Assembly (NCBI RefSeq): GCF_030035605.1
Contig: NZ_CP106736.1
Span: 372,001-436,000, forward strand
Length of the DNA: 64,000 nt
Direction: 5' to 3'
Source of the DNA: Silvimonas soli
Lineage (GTDB): Bacteria > Pseudomonadota > Gammaproteobacteria > Burkholderiales > Chitinibacteraceae
Shown: in pieces, positions 41,105 through 49,997 of the stretch
How positions within the stretch are numbered: the stretch's first letter is position 1
Layout of the letters: each line of letters begins with the position of its first letter
The notes under the pieces: generated by a model
Told to the model about the DNA's origin: nothing
Databases searched by the model: none
The model's input: only the letters and a program-made list of their open reading frames with translations
Made by a program: the position numbers and the translations under genes

Positions 41105-42772
41105 ATGGATCGCCCCTGGTTTACCAGTTATCCCGCCGGTGTGCCCCACGAAATCGACATGAACGAGTTCTCGTCGATTCCGGATGTGATTGCACAAACA
41201 CTGGTCAAGTTTGCCGACCGGGATGCCTTCATCAATATGGGCAAAGCGATCACCTACCATGAGCTTGATGAGCAAACGACCGCATTTGCAGCGTATCTGC
41301 AACAAGACCTGAAGCTGGCACGCGGCACTCGCGTGGCCATCATGATGCCCAATTTGCTGCAATATCCGGTGGCGCTATTCGGCATTCTCAAAGCCGGACT
41401 GGTAGTGGTAAACGTCAACCCGTTGTACACGCCCCGCGAACTCGAACATCAGCTGAAAGACTCCGGCGCAGAGGCGATTGTGATTGTCGCCAACTTTGCC
41501 CATACGCTGGAAAAAGCCATTGCGCAGACCAAGGTCAAGCATGTCATCCTGACCGAAATTGCCGACATGCTCGATTTCCCGAAGCGCCTGCTGATCAACA
41601 GTGTCGTCAAATACGTCAAAAAGATGGTGCCGTCGTTCAACTTGCCTGGCGCCACCCATTTCAATGATGTGGTCAAAAAAGGCCGCAATCTGCATTTCAG
41701 TCCGGTGCGCCTGACGCACGACGATCTGGCTTTCCTGCAATACACCGGCGGCACCACTGGCGTGGCCAAAGGCGCCATGCTGACTCACGGCAATATCGTC
41801 GCCAACATGCAGCAGGCTTCGGCCTGGATTAACCAGATTGTGCAAGACGGCCATGAACTGATTGTGACGGCGTTGCCGCTATACCATATCTTTTCACTCA
41901 CCGCGAACGGCATGATCTTTACCAAGCTGGGCGCCACCAACTTGTTGATCACCAATCCGCGCGATATTCCGGGGTTTGTGAAAGAACTGTCGAAATATCC
42001 GGTCACCGCCATTACCGGCGTGAATACGCTGTTTGGCGCGTTGGTGAACAACCCGGACTTTCTGAAGCTGGATTTCTCCACCTGGCGTCTGACGCTGGGT
42101 GGCGGCATGGCAGTGCAGCAGTCCGTCGCCGACAAGTGGAAAAAAGTCACTGGCGTCACGCTGGTAGAGGCTTATGGCCTGACCGAGACCTCCCCTGCCG
42201 CCATGATCAACCCGATGACGTTGCGCGAATACAATGGCATGATTGGGCTGCCGATTCCGTCTACCGATGCGCAAATTCGCAGCGATAGCGGCCAGGTGCT
42301 GGCACCCGGCGAACCCGGCGAGCTGTTTATCAAAGGCCCGCAGGTGATGAAGGGCTACTGGCAGCGTAAAGACGAAACCGACAAAGTACTGGGCGCCGAC
42401 GGTTTCCTGGGTACGGGCGATGTCGCCATCATGTCGCCGACCGGCTTTTTCCGGATCGCCGATCGCAAGAAAGACATGGTGCTGGTTTCTGGCTTCAACG
42501 TTTACCCCAACGAGGTGGAAGACGTCGTCGCCAAACATCCTGGTGTACTGGAAGTCGCGTGTATCGGTGTGCCGGACGATAAATCCGGTGAAGCGGTAAA
42601 GATTTTTGTGGTCAAAAAAGACCCGGCCCTGACGGAAGCCACGCTGATTGCGTACTGCCGTGAGCAGCTGACCAATTACAAAGTACCCCGCAAAGTCGAG
42701 TTTCGCGATCAATTGCCCAAGTCCAACGTGGGCAAGATTTTGCGAAGGGAGCTGCGTGAGGGCCAAAGCTAG
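41105..42772 (+). CDS. fadD: long-chain fatty acid-CoA ligase
   Basis: 555 residues. It activates fatty acids to acyl-CoA via acyl-AMP. The ATP/AMP signature is FLQYTGGTTGVAKGAMLTHG (about 210-230); VEAYGLTETSPAA and the C-terminal hinge FLGTGDVAIMSPTGFFRIAD-RKKD are present, with the catalytic Lys near SNVGKILRREL at the end. It opens MDRPWFTSYPAGVPHEIDMN, the usual start of proteobacterial FadD. Divergent from rimP; pilU follows after 38 bases, with a CCCGTTAACGGG palindrome between. Confidence 0.95.
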   Translation: MDRPWFTSYPAGVPHEIDMNEFSSIPDVIAQTLVKFADRDAFINMGKAITYHELDEQTTAFAAYLQQDLKLARGTRVAIMMPNLLQYPVALFGILKAGLVVVNVNPLYTPRELEHQLKDSGAEAIVIVANFAHTLEKAIAQTKVKHVILTEIADMLDFPKRLLINSVVKYVKKMVPSFNLPGATHFNDVVKKGRNLHFSPVRLTHDDLAFLQYTGGTTGVAKGAMLTHGNIVANMQQASAWINQIVQDGHELIVTALPLYHIFSLTANGMIFTKLGATNLLITNPRDIPGFVKELSKYPVTAITGVNTLFGALVNNPDFLKLDFSTWRLTLGGGMAVQQSVADKWKKVTGVTLVEAYGLTETSPAAMINPMTLREYNGMIGLPIPSTDAQIRSDSGQVLAPGEPGELFIKGPQVMKGYWQRKDETDKVLGADGFLGTGDVAIMSPTGFFRIADRKKDMVLVSGFNVYPNEVEDVVAKHPGVLEVACIGVPDDKSGEAVKIFVVKKDPALTEATLIAYCREQLTNYKVPRKVEFRDQLPKSNVGKILRRELREGQS

Positions 42773-42810
42773 TTAATACGTCCCGTTAACGGGATTTGAG
42801 GGGAATTGCC

Positions 42811-43962
42811 ATGAACCTGATGCCATTTTTCAAGCTGATGGCCGAGCGCCAGGCGTCGGATCTGTTTTTGTCGGCCAATGCGCCGATCACGATCAAGATC
42901 CAGGGCGTCTGTTATCCGGTCAACAATCAGGTTCTTGGCGCTGACCACGTCAAACAACTGGTCTACCAGATCCTCAACCCGCAACGCATTGCCCGCTTTG
43001 AGCAAGACCTGGAACTGAACTTTGGTCTGGCAGTTGAAGACATCGGCAACTTCCGGATCAACGTTTTCAAAAGTCGTGGCAGCGTGGCCATGGTGGTGCG
43101 CTTTATCAAGCCCAACGCCGCCACGCTGGAAGAACTGCGCATGCCAGGGATGTTCAAAGAGCTGATCATGGAAAAGCGCGGCATCATTCTGGTGGTGGGC
43201 GCAACCGGCAGCGGCAAGTCATCCACCGTTTCGGCCATGCTGGAACACCGCAACCAGAACCACCCCGGTCACATTCTCACCATGGAAGACCCGGTTGAGT
43301 ATCTGTTCAGCCACAAGAAAAGCCTGGTCAACCAGCGCGAGATCGGTGTTGATACCCACAGCTACGGCGACGCACTCAAGAACGCCATGCGCGAAGCACC
43401 GGATGTGCTGATGATTGGCGAAATGCGTGACCGCGAAACGGTCACCTACGCCATGCAATACGCCCAAGCCGGCCACTTGTGTATCAGCACATTGCATGCG
43501 AACAACAGTTATCACTCGCTGGCACGGCTGGTGAACTTCTTCCCGCAAGAAGCGCGTGAAAGCTTGCTGTACGATATGTCCACCGCGCTGAAGGCGATCA
43601 TTTCGCAGCGACTGGTACGCAACAAGCAAGGCAAGTTGATTCCGGCTGTGGAAATTTTGCTGAACACAGCGCGCATCTCTGAGTTGATCCGCGACGGACA
43701 CCTGGCCGACATCAAAGAAGCCATGGAACAAAGCCTGGCCGAAGGTTCGCAGACCTTCGAGCAATCGCTCTACCGCTTGTATCGCGCGGGCGAGATCGAA
43801 CTGGATGAGGCCCTGCGAAATGCCGATTCGGCCACCAACCTGTCCTGGATGGTCAACAACGCGCAATCGGCGGAAGAACAGGATCAGCAATCTGCTGCGC
43901 AAAACAACAGCACCAGCAGCACGCCTGCTACTGATCTCAATTTCAATATTTCGCTGCACTGA
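42811..43962 (+). CDS. pilU: type IV pilus retraction ATPase PilU
   Basis: 383 residues from the ATG at 42811 (GAGGGG upstream). PilU is the accessory retraction motor that works with PilT. Walker A is VVGATGSGKSSTVSAML (about 130-145), with ILTMEDPVEYLF (Asp box), MIGEMRDRETV (Walker B region) and LCISTLHANNSYHSLARL (His box). The N-terminal PilT-type domain has SDLFLSANAPITIKIQG. The Ser/Thr/Asn-rich C-terminal tail and length favour PilU over PilT. No other pilus gene is adjacent. Confidence 0.9.
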   Translation: MNLMPFFKLMAERQASDLFLSANAPITIKIQGVCYPVNNQVLGADHVKQLVYQILNPQRIARFEQDLELNFGLAVEDIGNFRINVFKSRGSVAMVVRFIKPNAATLEELRMPGMFKELIMEKRGIILVVGATGSGKSSTVSAMLEHRNQNHPGHILTMEDPVEYLFSHKKSLVNQREIGVDTHSYGDALKNAMREAPDVLMIGEMRDRETVTYAMQYAQAGHLCISTLHANNSYHSLARLVNFFPQEARESLLYDMSTALKAIISQRLVRNKQGKLIPAVEILLNTARISELIRDGHLADIKEAMEQSLAEGSQTFEQSLYRLYRAGEIELDEALRNADSATNLSWMVNNAQSAEEQDQQSAAQNNSTSSTPATDLNFNISLH

Positions 43963-43985
43963 TCCGCTTGCAGTCGCATAATACG

Positions 43986-44009
43986 GGGCCGCAAAAAGCG
44001 GCCCTTTTT
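43986..44009 (+). terminator. pilU terminator
   Basis: Arms GGGCCGC (43986-43992) and GCGGCCC (43998-44004), loop of five A's, followed by five T's. Positioned just after the pilU stop. Confidence 0.85.
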
Positions 44010-44047
44010 GCTGCGTTGCGCCTGACCGGATTTTGAGAGAACAACCC

Positions 44048-44398
44048 ATGAAACTCTATGGTATTCCCAATTGTGACACCGTCAAAAAAGCCCGCACCTG
44101 GCTGGACGAACAAGGTCACACCTACGAATGGCACGATTACAAGAAACAAGGCGTCAGCGCAGAACTGCTGCAAGACTGGATTACCCACACAGGCTGGGAA
44201 CCATTGGTGAATCGCCAAGGTACAACCTGGCGCAAACTGGATGAAGCGACTAAAGCCAGCGTTGTCGATGCCCAATCCGCCATTGCCGTGATGCTGGCGC
44301 AACCGTCTGTCATCAAGCGGCCAGTACTTGAGCGCAATGGCCAGATCACCGTGAGCTATAAACCCGAGTTGTACGCCGCGTTGTTTGATGGCTCCTGA
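44048..44398 (+). CDS. ArsC/Spx-family reductase-like protein (YffB type)
   Basis: 116 residues from the ATG at 44048: KLYGIPNCDTVKKARTWLDE holds the single N-terminal Cys (Cys9) typical of the YffB/Spx group, with YEWHDYKKQGVSAELLQDWI following and a conserved Arg near the C-terminus (VIKRPVLER). True arsenate reductases have a catalytic Cys-x5-Arg context in a different setting; this type probably reduces a thiol or is glutathione-dependent, and its role is unknown. It precedes dapE, as in many Proteobacteria. Confidence 0.88.
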   Translation: MKLYGIPNCDTVKKARTWLDEQGHTYEWHDYKKQGVSAELLQDWITHTGWEPLVNRQGTTWRKLDEATKASVVDAQSAIAVMLAQPSVIKRPVLERNGQITVSYKPELYAALFDGS

Positions 44399-44447
44399 GC
44401 CACTCACTCAACCCGCCCCACCTGTTATTGACGAGAAAAACACCAAT

Positions 44448-45578
44448 ATGAGCGATCCCACCCTGGAGCTGACCGAAGCGCTGATGCGCCGGGCCTCCGT
44501 TACCCCTGATGACGCTGACTGCCAGACCATCATGGCGCGGCGCCTGGCCGAGCTCGGGTTTCACATTGAGCACCTGCGTTTTGGCGAAGTCGACAACCTG
44601 TGGGCACGCAAAGGCAGCAGCGGCCCAGTGCTGGTGTTTGCCGGGCATACCGATGTAGTCCCGACTGGCCCGGTGGATCGCTGGCATTCCGACCCGTTCG
44701 CCCCGGAAATCCGCGACGGTCATTTGTTCGGCCGCGGTGCAGCCGACATGAAAGCCTCGCTGGCCGCATTTATTACTGCGACCGAAGCGTTTCTGAAAGA
44801 TCATCCCGATCACAAGGGCTCTATTGCCTATCTCATCACATCCGACGAAGAAGGCCCGGCCAAAGACGGCACGGTCAAAGTCATCGAAACCCTCGCCGCG
44901 CGCGGTGAGGCCATTGATTACTGCATTGTGGGCGAACCCACCAGCTCGCAACAGTTTGGCGACATGATCAAAAATGGCCGTCGCGGCTCGCTCTCCGGGC
45001 ATTTGATCGTGCAAGGCGTACAGGGCCATATCGCCTACCCGCATCTGGCCAACAATCCAATTCACATGCTGGCGCCAGCGCTGGCCGAGTTGACGATCAC
45101 GGAGTGGGACAAGGGTAACGAATACTTCCCGCCGACCACCTGGCAGGTTTCGAACATGCACAGCGGCACAGGCGCGACCAACGTCATCCCCGGCACCGTC
45201 GAAGTATTGTTCAACTTCCGCTTCTCGACCGAGAACACCGCCGACACCCTCAAAGCCAAGCTGGAAGGCATTCTGGACAAGCACGGCGTGGAGTACGAAT
45301 TGAACTGGTCATTGAGCGGCGAGCCGTACCTGACCGGCCAGGGCGAACTGGTGAGCAGCATTCAGGCCGCCATTCGGGAAGAGACCGGCATAACGCCAGA
45401 ACTCTCGACCACCGGCGGCACTTCGGATGGCCGCTTCATCGCCAAATACTGCCCGCAAGTGGTGGAATTTGGGCCATTGAACGCCACCATCCACAAGCTG
45501 AACGAATGCGTGGCAGTGGCGCATTTGCCATTGTTGTCGGGCGTTTATCGGCGAGTGCTGGAAAAGCTGGTGGCTTGA
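44448..45578 (+). CDS. dapE: succinyl-diaminopimelate desuccinylase
   Basis: 376 residues from the ATG at 44448 (MSDPTLELTEALMRRASVTP). It hydrolyses N-succinyl-L,L-DAP to DAP and succinate in lysine and cell-wall synthesis. The M20 metallopeptidase metal ligands lie in VFAGHTDVVPTGPVDRWHSD, GRGAADMKASLAAF and TSDEEGPAKDGT; the C-terminal STTGGTSDGRFIAKYCPQVV and NECVAVAHLPLL motif is complete. Ribosome binding sequence is weak. The 3' end and terminator are duplicated downstream (45804-46026). Confidence 0.96.
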   Translation: MSDPTLELTEALMRRASVTPDDADCQTIMARRLAELGFHIEHLRFGEVDNLWARKGSSGPVLVFAGHTDVVPTGPVDRWHSDPFAPEIRDGHLFGRGAADMKASLAAFITATEAFLKDHPDHKGSIAYLITSDEEGPAKDGTVKVIETLAARGEAIDYCIVGEPTSSQQFGDMIKNGRRGSLSGHLIVQGVQGHIAYPHLANNPIHMLAPALAELTITEWDKGNEYFPPTTWQVSNMHSGTGATNVIPGTVEVLFNFRFSTENTADTLKAKLEGILDKHGVEYELNWSLSGEPYLTGQGELVSSIQAAIREETGITPELSTTGGTSDGRFIAKYCPQVVEFGPLNATIHKLNECVAVAHLPLLSGVYRRVLEKLVA

Positions 45579-45720
45579 GTAATACGCAAATTCAGAGATT
45601 TAACTAAAAAAGCCGCTGAGATCAGCGGCTTTTTTATGTCTGGCTATCCAACCTGCAAATCGAAGGCCGGATAAAGGCCATTTCTCGGCATAAACTTCAC
45701 GGGAATCCGGGCTACGATAC
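45498..45720 (+). repeat. dapE 3'-end duplication, copy 1
   Basis: Covers the last 81 bases of dapE, its terminator and a REP-like element. It matches copy 2 base by base with scattered substitutions and no length difference (both 223 bases, offset 306). Confidence 0.9.
45606..45635 (+). terminator. dapE terminator
   Basis: Arms GCCGCTGA (45612-45619) and TCAGCGGC (45622-45629) with a GA loop, A6 before and T6 after. It recurs at 45912-45941 in copy 2. Confidence 0.88.
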
Positions 45721-45754
45721 TGAACGCCAAGGTCTGCGGCTTGTTGAAGTATTG

Positions 45755-45797
45755 CGACCCCGGATTCTCGCTAGCGCTTCATCCGGGCTACGATACT
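45755..45797. repeat. REP-like palindromic element
   Basis: CCCCGGATT...CATCCGGGCTACG with an internal GCTAGC. This is one of three elements (others within 45660-45720 and 45967-46026) that share ATCCGGGCTACGATAC and have matching CCGGAT arms. This family of intergenic repeats is frequent in Proteobacteria. Confidence 0.6.
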
Positions 45798-45803
45798 ACG
45801 ATA

Positions 45804-46026
45804 CTGAACGAATGCGTGGCAGTGGCGCATTTGCCATTGTTATCGGGCGTTTATCGGCGAGTGCTGGAGAAGTTGGTAGCCTGAGCAATACGCAACTTCA
45901 GAGATTTAACTAAAAAAGCCGCTGAGATCAGCGGCTTTTTTATGTCTGACTATCCGACCTGCAAATCGTAGCCCGGATGGAGACCATTTCTCGGTATAAA
46001 CTTCACGGAAATCCGGGCTACGATAC
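45804..46026 (+). pseudogene. truncated dapE 3'-end copy 2
   Basis: A fragment encoding the last 26 or so residues of DapE (from NECVAVAHLPLLSG) plus the downstream terminator (45912-45941) and a REP-like element (45967-46026). There is no start codon or upstream coding part, so it is a gene fragment from tandem duplication. It has drifted from the parent at several positions. Confidence 0.85.
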
Positions 46027-46123
46027 TTCGCCCTGAATCCACCCAACGAGGCTGGCCAACAGACGGTTTGCTTGTGCCTTTGACCTTGGGCCCCCTTGCG
46101 GCAGCGGGGTCGCCTTTCTTTTG

Positions 46124-46157
46124 GTTTCTTTTCTTTGGCGACGCAAAGAAAAGAAAC
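46124..46157. repeat. long perfect hairpin, intergenic repeat type
   Basis: GTTTCTTTTCTTTG (46124-46137) pairs perfectly with CAAAGAAAAGAAAC (46144-46157), loop GCGACG. I recall similar hairpins followed by a GGGCCCCCTTGCGGCAGC-type sequence as common in beta- and gamma-proteobacterial intergenic regions. It may act as a terminator for the sigma-54 activator gene, which ends at 46244. Confidence 0.6.
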
Positions 46158-46243
46158 GTGCTCCCGGGCACCCCCGGGTATCAAATGCCTTTAAACCTCG
46201 TGCCGAAGACACTTACCCCACAAGCCTTTGAAGTCACACCATT

Positions 46244-48103
46244 TCACCCCCGCTGCTTGCGATAAATCGTATTCCTCGACACCCCCAAAGCCCGCGCTGC
46301 AGCCGACACATTCCCGCCATGCTCACTTAACGCCGCGTGAATCGCCGACTGTGTCACCGCCGCCAACCGCCCTTCTTGCTGCGGCCCATTCGGTTCAACA
46401 CCACGACTGGTCGCTTCGATGAAATCATCCGGCAAATGCGCCAAGCCAATTTCGGCCTCATCTCCCGCCAATACGCACGCGGTATGCAGCAGATTGAACA
46501 ATTGCCGGAAGTTACCCGGCCAGTGATAGCCCAGACACATCGCCATGACCTGTGCCGACAGCCGATAACGTATGCCGCCAGCGCTTTCGGTATTGAGCAT
46601 CTTGCGAATCACCGCCGGTAGATCGCTCCGCTCACGCACTGGCGGCAATCGTACGGTCAGGCCTTGAATGCGGTAGTACAGATCCGCACGAAACTCGCCG
46701 CATTCCACCATCGCCGGTAAATCACGGTGCGTGGCGCAGACCAGCGCGATATCCACCGGAATGGCCTGATCGCTACCTAGTGGCGTGATTTCGCGTTGTT
46801 GCAGTACTCGCAGCAAGCGCGCTTGCAACGCCAGCGGCATATCGCCGATTTCGTCCAGGAACAGCGTACCTGCGCTAGCCTGCAAAATCTTGCCGCTGCT
46901 GCCTTTGCGCCGTGCGCCGGTAAAAGCGCCGTCAACATAACCAAACAGTTCGGATTCGATCAGCGTTTCTGGAATAGAAGCGCAATTAACCGCCACGAAG
47001 GCTTTGTCGGATCGGGGCGAATCGCGATGCATCGCCTGAGCCAGTAGCTCTTTGCCGGTACCGGTCTCGCCGGTAATCAGAATCGGTACATCGCGCCCCA
47101 GCACTTTGCCGACCCGTTCGATGACCCGCGCCACCTGGGCGTCGCCCGTATCCAGGTAATGCAGATGCGACAATCGTGGCAATGCGCGTGGGGTAACCAG
47201 GCTGGCGGTTCTGAGCACGGCGCGCGCTTCAACCTTGACGCCGTTATGCAGGCATAACTCGATCCAGCCATCACCCGTGCGATGACAACGCGACAACACC
47301 TCACCCAGCGGCATATCAAACAGCGCCGCAAACGGTCGACCAGCCAGTTCATCCTCGATACCCAACTGGAAACGGGCGCTGCCATTGGCGGCCAGCAAAT
47401 GCCCATCCAGCGAGAACGCGGCGATGCCTTCCATCAAGGTGCCGACAAATTCGCGGCGGCTATGAAAACTCAGATACAGCGCGTCGGCAAAGGCATCGCG
47501 CAGCAACTGGTTTTCCAGCGTCTGCGCCGACATGCGCACCAGCGCCGTGGTGTGGCGGTGATAACCACGGTAATCGCCGGTCACGTCAATGACGCCGCTC
47601 AAGCCACCTTGCGGATCAAGAATGGGCACGCTGGAACACGTCAGAAACTGGTTGGCTTTCAGAAAATGCTGATCGCCATGCACGGTGGCGGCCCGGCGTT
47701 CGGTAAGCGCGGTGCCAATGGCGTTGGTGCCTTGATTGGCTTCCGTCCATAACGCGCCGGGCTGCAGCGCGACTTTTTCCGCCCGCGCCAGAAAATCATC
47801 ATCGCCCAGCGAATGCAGCACCAAACCACTGGCATCGGTCAGCACGATCATGCTGTGGGTATTGGCGATTTGCTGATAGAGCGTTTCCACCAGCGGCACC
47901 GCATGCTGATAGAACTGGCGATGCTGGCCGACCTGCTCGGCCAGAGCGGCTGGCGAGAGAATCGCGTAGTCCGGACGGGTGCGCTCAGACAGGCCGTAAC
48001 GGCGGGATCGCTCATGCGCGGACTGCAGTCGCTCGGGGTCGAGCAAGGACGTATAAACGAGATTATCGCCCCCGCCAAAAGGGTTAGTTGCAGAGTGGGA
48101 CAC
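46244..48103 (-). CDS. AcoR-type sigma-54-dependent activator
   Basis: 619 residues. N-terminal GAF (about 70-200, TDASGLVLHSLGDDDF) and PAS-like region (about 210-290) sense a signal. The AAA+ domain (about 310-550) has Walker A ITGETGTGKELLA, the GAFTGA sigma-54 loop within GYVDGAFTGARRKG, and Walker B LFLDEIGD. The C-terminal Fis HTH reads HGGNVSAAARALGVSRNTIY. It resembles AcoR/acetoin activators. It is divergent from an aldehyde dehydrogenase gene that has a sigma-54 promoter, so it very probably activates that operon. Confidence 0.94.
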   Translation of the reverse strand: MSHSATNPFGGGDNLVYTSLLDPERLQSAHERSRRYGLSERTRPDYAILSPAALAEQVGQHRQFYQHAVPLVETLYQQIANTHSMIVLTDASGLVLHSLGDDDFLARAEKVALQPGALWTEANQGTNAIGTALTERRAATVHGDQHFLKANQFLTCSSVPILDPQGGLSGVIDVTGDYRGYHRHTTALVRMSAQTLENQLLRDAFADALYLSFHSRREFVGTLMEGIAAFSLDGHLLAANGSARFQLGIEDELAGRPFAALFDMPLGEVLSRCHRTGDGWIELCLHNGVKVEARAVLRTASLVTPRALPRLSHLHYLDTGDAQVARVIERVGKVLGRDVPILITGETGTGKELLAQAMHRDSPRSDKAFVAVNCASIPETLIESELFGYVDGAFTGARRKGSSGKILQASAGTLFLDEIGDMPLALQARLLRVLQQREITPLGSDQAIPVDIALVCATHRDLPAMVECGEFRADLYYRIQGLTVRLPPVRERSDLPAVIRKMLNTESAGGIRYRLSAQVMAMCLGYHWPGNFRQLFNLLHTACVLAGDEAEIGLAHLPDDFIEATSRGVEPNGPQQEGRLAAVTQSAIHAALSEHGGNVSAAARALGVSRNTIYRKQRG

Positions 48104-48384
48104 TGGTGCCTCCTTGGCCGCACAAATTGCTGCGGTGCACCTAATTATCTGAAAAATAAGTGTTTTATCTGTTCAGTGATCAATGTAGCACCTGTTGCAA
48201 AATGGCGCAAAAACGCATTTTCCGGCAATCACACTTTCATATTATTTATTTTAAAATCAATACGTTGTAAATAAATTAAGTCGAATTAGCGCATTGGCAC
48301 AGCGTTTGCACCTGTGTGTACAGCCAGTACCCGCTGGCACAGCTGCAACACTGCCCATTCAATGCACTGAGGAGAACAGGTCAA
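48104..48384. promoter_or_regulatory. divergent regulatory region with candidate upstream activator site
   Basis: 280 bases between the activator and aldehyde dehydrogenase genes. A near-palindrome, AAAATGGCG...CGCATTTT (48199-48221), lies about 75 bases upstream of the -24 element, the usual distance for an enhancer site. AT-rich sequence fills the rest. Confidence 0.5.
48295..48310 (+). promoter_or_regulatory. sigma-54 promoter of the aldehyde dehydrogenase operon
   Basis: TGGCACAGCGTTTGCA: GG at 48296-48297 and GC at 48308-48309 are exactly ten bases apart, matching the -24/-12 consensus TGGCAC-N5-TTGCA. The gene starts 75 bases downstream, and the divergent gene encodes a sigma-54 activator. 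Confidence 0.8.
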
Positions 48385-49905
48385 ATGAATCACGCTGAGA
48401 TGAAGTTTCTGAATCTGCCGTTTCCGTACAAGAAAGAATATGGCAATTACATCGGCGGCAAGTGGGTACAGCCCGTGGCTGGCGATTATTTTGACAACGT
48501 ATCCCCCATTACCGGCGAGCCGTTCTGTCGTATTCCGCGTTCGCAACAAGCCGATATCGATCTGGCGCTGGACGCTGCTCATGCCGCCAAAACCGCTTGG
48601 GGCCGCACCTCGCCCGCCGAGCGTGCCAATATCCTCAACAAGATTGCCGACCGCATGGAGGCCAATCTGGAAATGCTGGCCGTGGCCGAAACCATCGACA
48701 ACGGCAAGCCCATCCGCGAAACCCGCGCGGCTGATATGCCGTTGGCCGTTGACCATTTCCGCTACTTTGCCGGCGCAGTACGGGCACAAGAAGGCGGGAT
48801 TTCGGAAATCGATCACGATACGGTTGCCTACCACTTTCACGAACCGCTGGGCGTAGTCGGGCAGATCATTCCGTGGAATTTCCCGATCCTGATGGCGGTA
48901 TGGAAACTGGCACCCGCGCTGGCCGCAGGCAATTGTGTGGTGCTTAAACCCGCCGAGCAAACGCCGGCGTCGATTCTGGTGCTGGCCGAGTTGATTGGCG
49001 ATCTGCTGCCACCGGGCGTACTCAATATTGTTAACGGTTTTGGGCTGGAAGCGGGCAAGCCACTGGCCACCAGCAAGCGCATCGCCAAAATCGCCTTTAC
49101 CGGTGAAACCACCACCGGCCGGTTGATCATGCAGTACGCCAGCCAGAACCTGATTCCAGTCACGCTCGAACTGGGCGGCAAGAGCCCCAACATTTTCTTC
49201 GAAGATGTCATGAGCGCCGATGACTCGTTCTTTGACAAAGCGCTGGAAGGCTTTGCCATGTTTGCGCTGAACCAAGGTGAAGTCTGCACCTGCCCTTCCC
49301 GCGCGCTGGTGCAAGAGTCGATCTACGAGCGCTTTATGGAACGCGCAGTAAAACGGGTTGAGGCGATTCGTCAGGGCCACCCGCTGGATGGCGGCACCAT
49401 GATTGGCGCGCAAGCCTCGCAAGAGCAGTTCGAGAAGATTCTGTCGTATCTGGACTTGGGCAAACAAGAAGGCGCCAAGTGTCTAACCGGTGGCGAGCCC
49501 GCCCGCTTTGATGGTGAGCTGTCCAAGGGCTATTACATCAAGCCCACCATCTTTGCTGGCCACAACAAGATGAGGATTTTCCAGGAGGAAATCTTCGGGC
49601 CGGTGGTGTCTGTGACCACGTTCAAGAATGAAGCCGAGGCACTGGAAATTGCCAATGACACGCTCTACGGCCTGGGTGCGGGCGTATGGACCCGTGATGG
49701 CACGCGGGCGTATCGCTTTGGCCGCGAAATCCAGGCCGGGCGCGTGTGGACCAACTGCTATCACGCCTACCCGGCGCACGCGGCCTTTGGCGGCTACAAG
49801 CAATCCGGCGTCGGCCGCGAAAACCACAAGATGATGCTCGACCACTATCAGCAAACCAAGAATCTGCTGGTGAGCTATTCGGACAAAGCGTTGGGTTTCT
49901 TCTGA
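48385..49905 (+). CDS. NAD-dependent aldehyde dehydrogenase (ExaC/AcoD type)
   Basis: 506 residues from the ATG at 48385 (GGAG upstream). It oxidises aldehydes, probably acetaldehyde, with NAD. Motifs: PWNFPILMAVWKLAPALAAG for NAD binding, LELGGKSPNIFFEDV with the catalytic Glu, and NQGEVCTCPSRALV with the catalytic Cys. The ExaC/AcoD subgroup is usually induced by ethanol or acetoin with a sigma-54 activator and a DUF779 gene, as here. Length is normal. Confidence 0.94.
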   Translation: MNHAEMKFLNLPFPYKKEYGNYIGGKWVQPVAGDYFDNVSPITGEPFCRIPRSQQADIDLALDAAHAAKTAWGRTSPAERANILNKIADRMEANLEMLAVAETIDNGKPIRETRAADMPLAVDHFRYFAGAVRAQEGGISEIDHDTVAYHFHEPLGVVGQIIPWNFPILMAVWKLAPALAAGNCVVLKPAEQTPASILVLAELIGDLLPPGVLNIVNGFGLEAGKPLATSKRIAKIAFTGETTTGRLIMQYASQNLIPVTLELGGKSPNIFFEDVMSADDSFFDKALEGFAMFALNQGEVCTCPSRALVQESIYERFMERAVKRVEAIRQGHPLDGGTMIGAQASQEQFEKILSYLDLGKQEGAKCLTGGEPARFDGELSKGYYIKPTIFAGHNKMRIFQEEIFGPVVSVTTFKNEAEALEIANDTLYGLGAGVWTRDGTRAYRFGREIQAGRVWTNCYHAYPAHAAFGGYKQSGVGRENHKMMLDHYQQTKNLLVSYSDKALGFF

Positions 49906-49997
49906 GCACGAGTTTGCACGCAGCAAACGTGGGGTGGATTTGTTCCGGTTTTATGGAGCGAATCCACCCGTCACCGTTTTGCAGGCAAAGGATAATT

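Noticed and set aside
45906..46265. Several short basic frames around the long hairpin
   Set aside because: They come from a common intergenic repeat and share no start signals; peptides are Lys/Arg/Pro low complexity.
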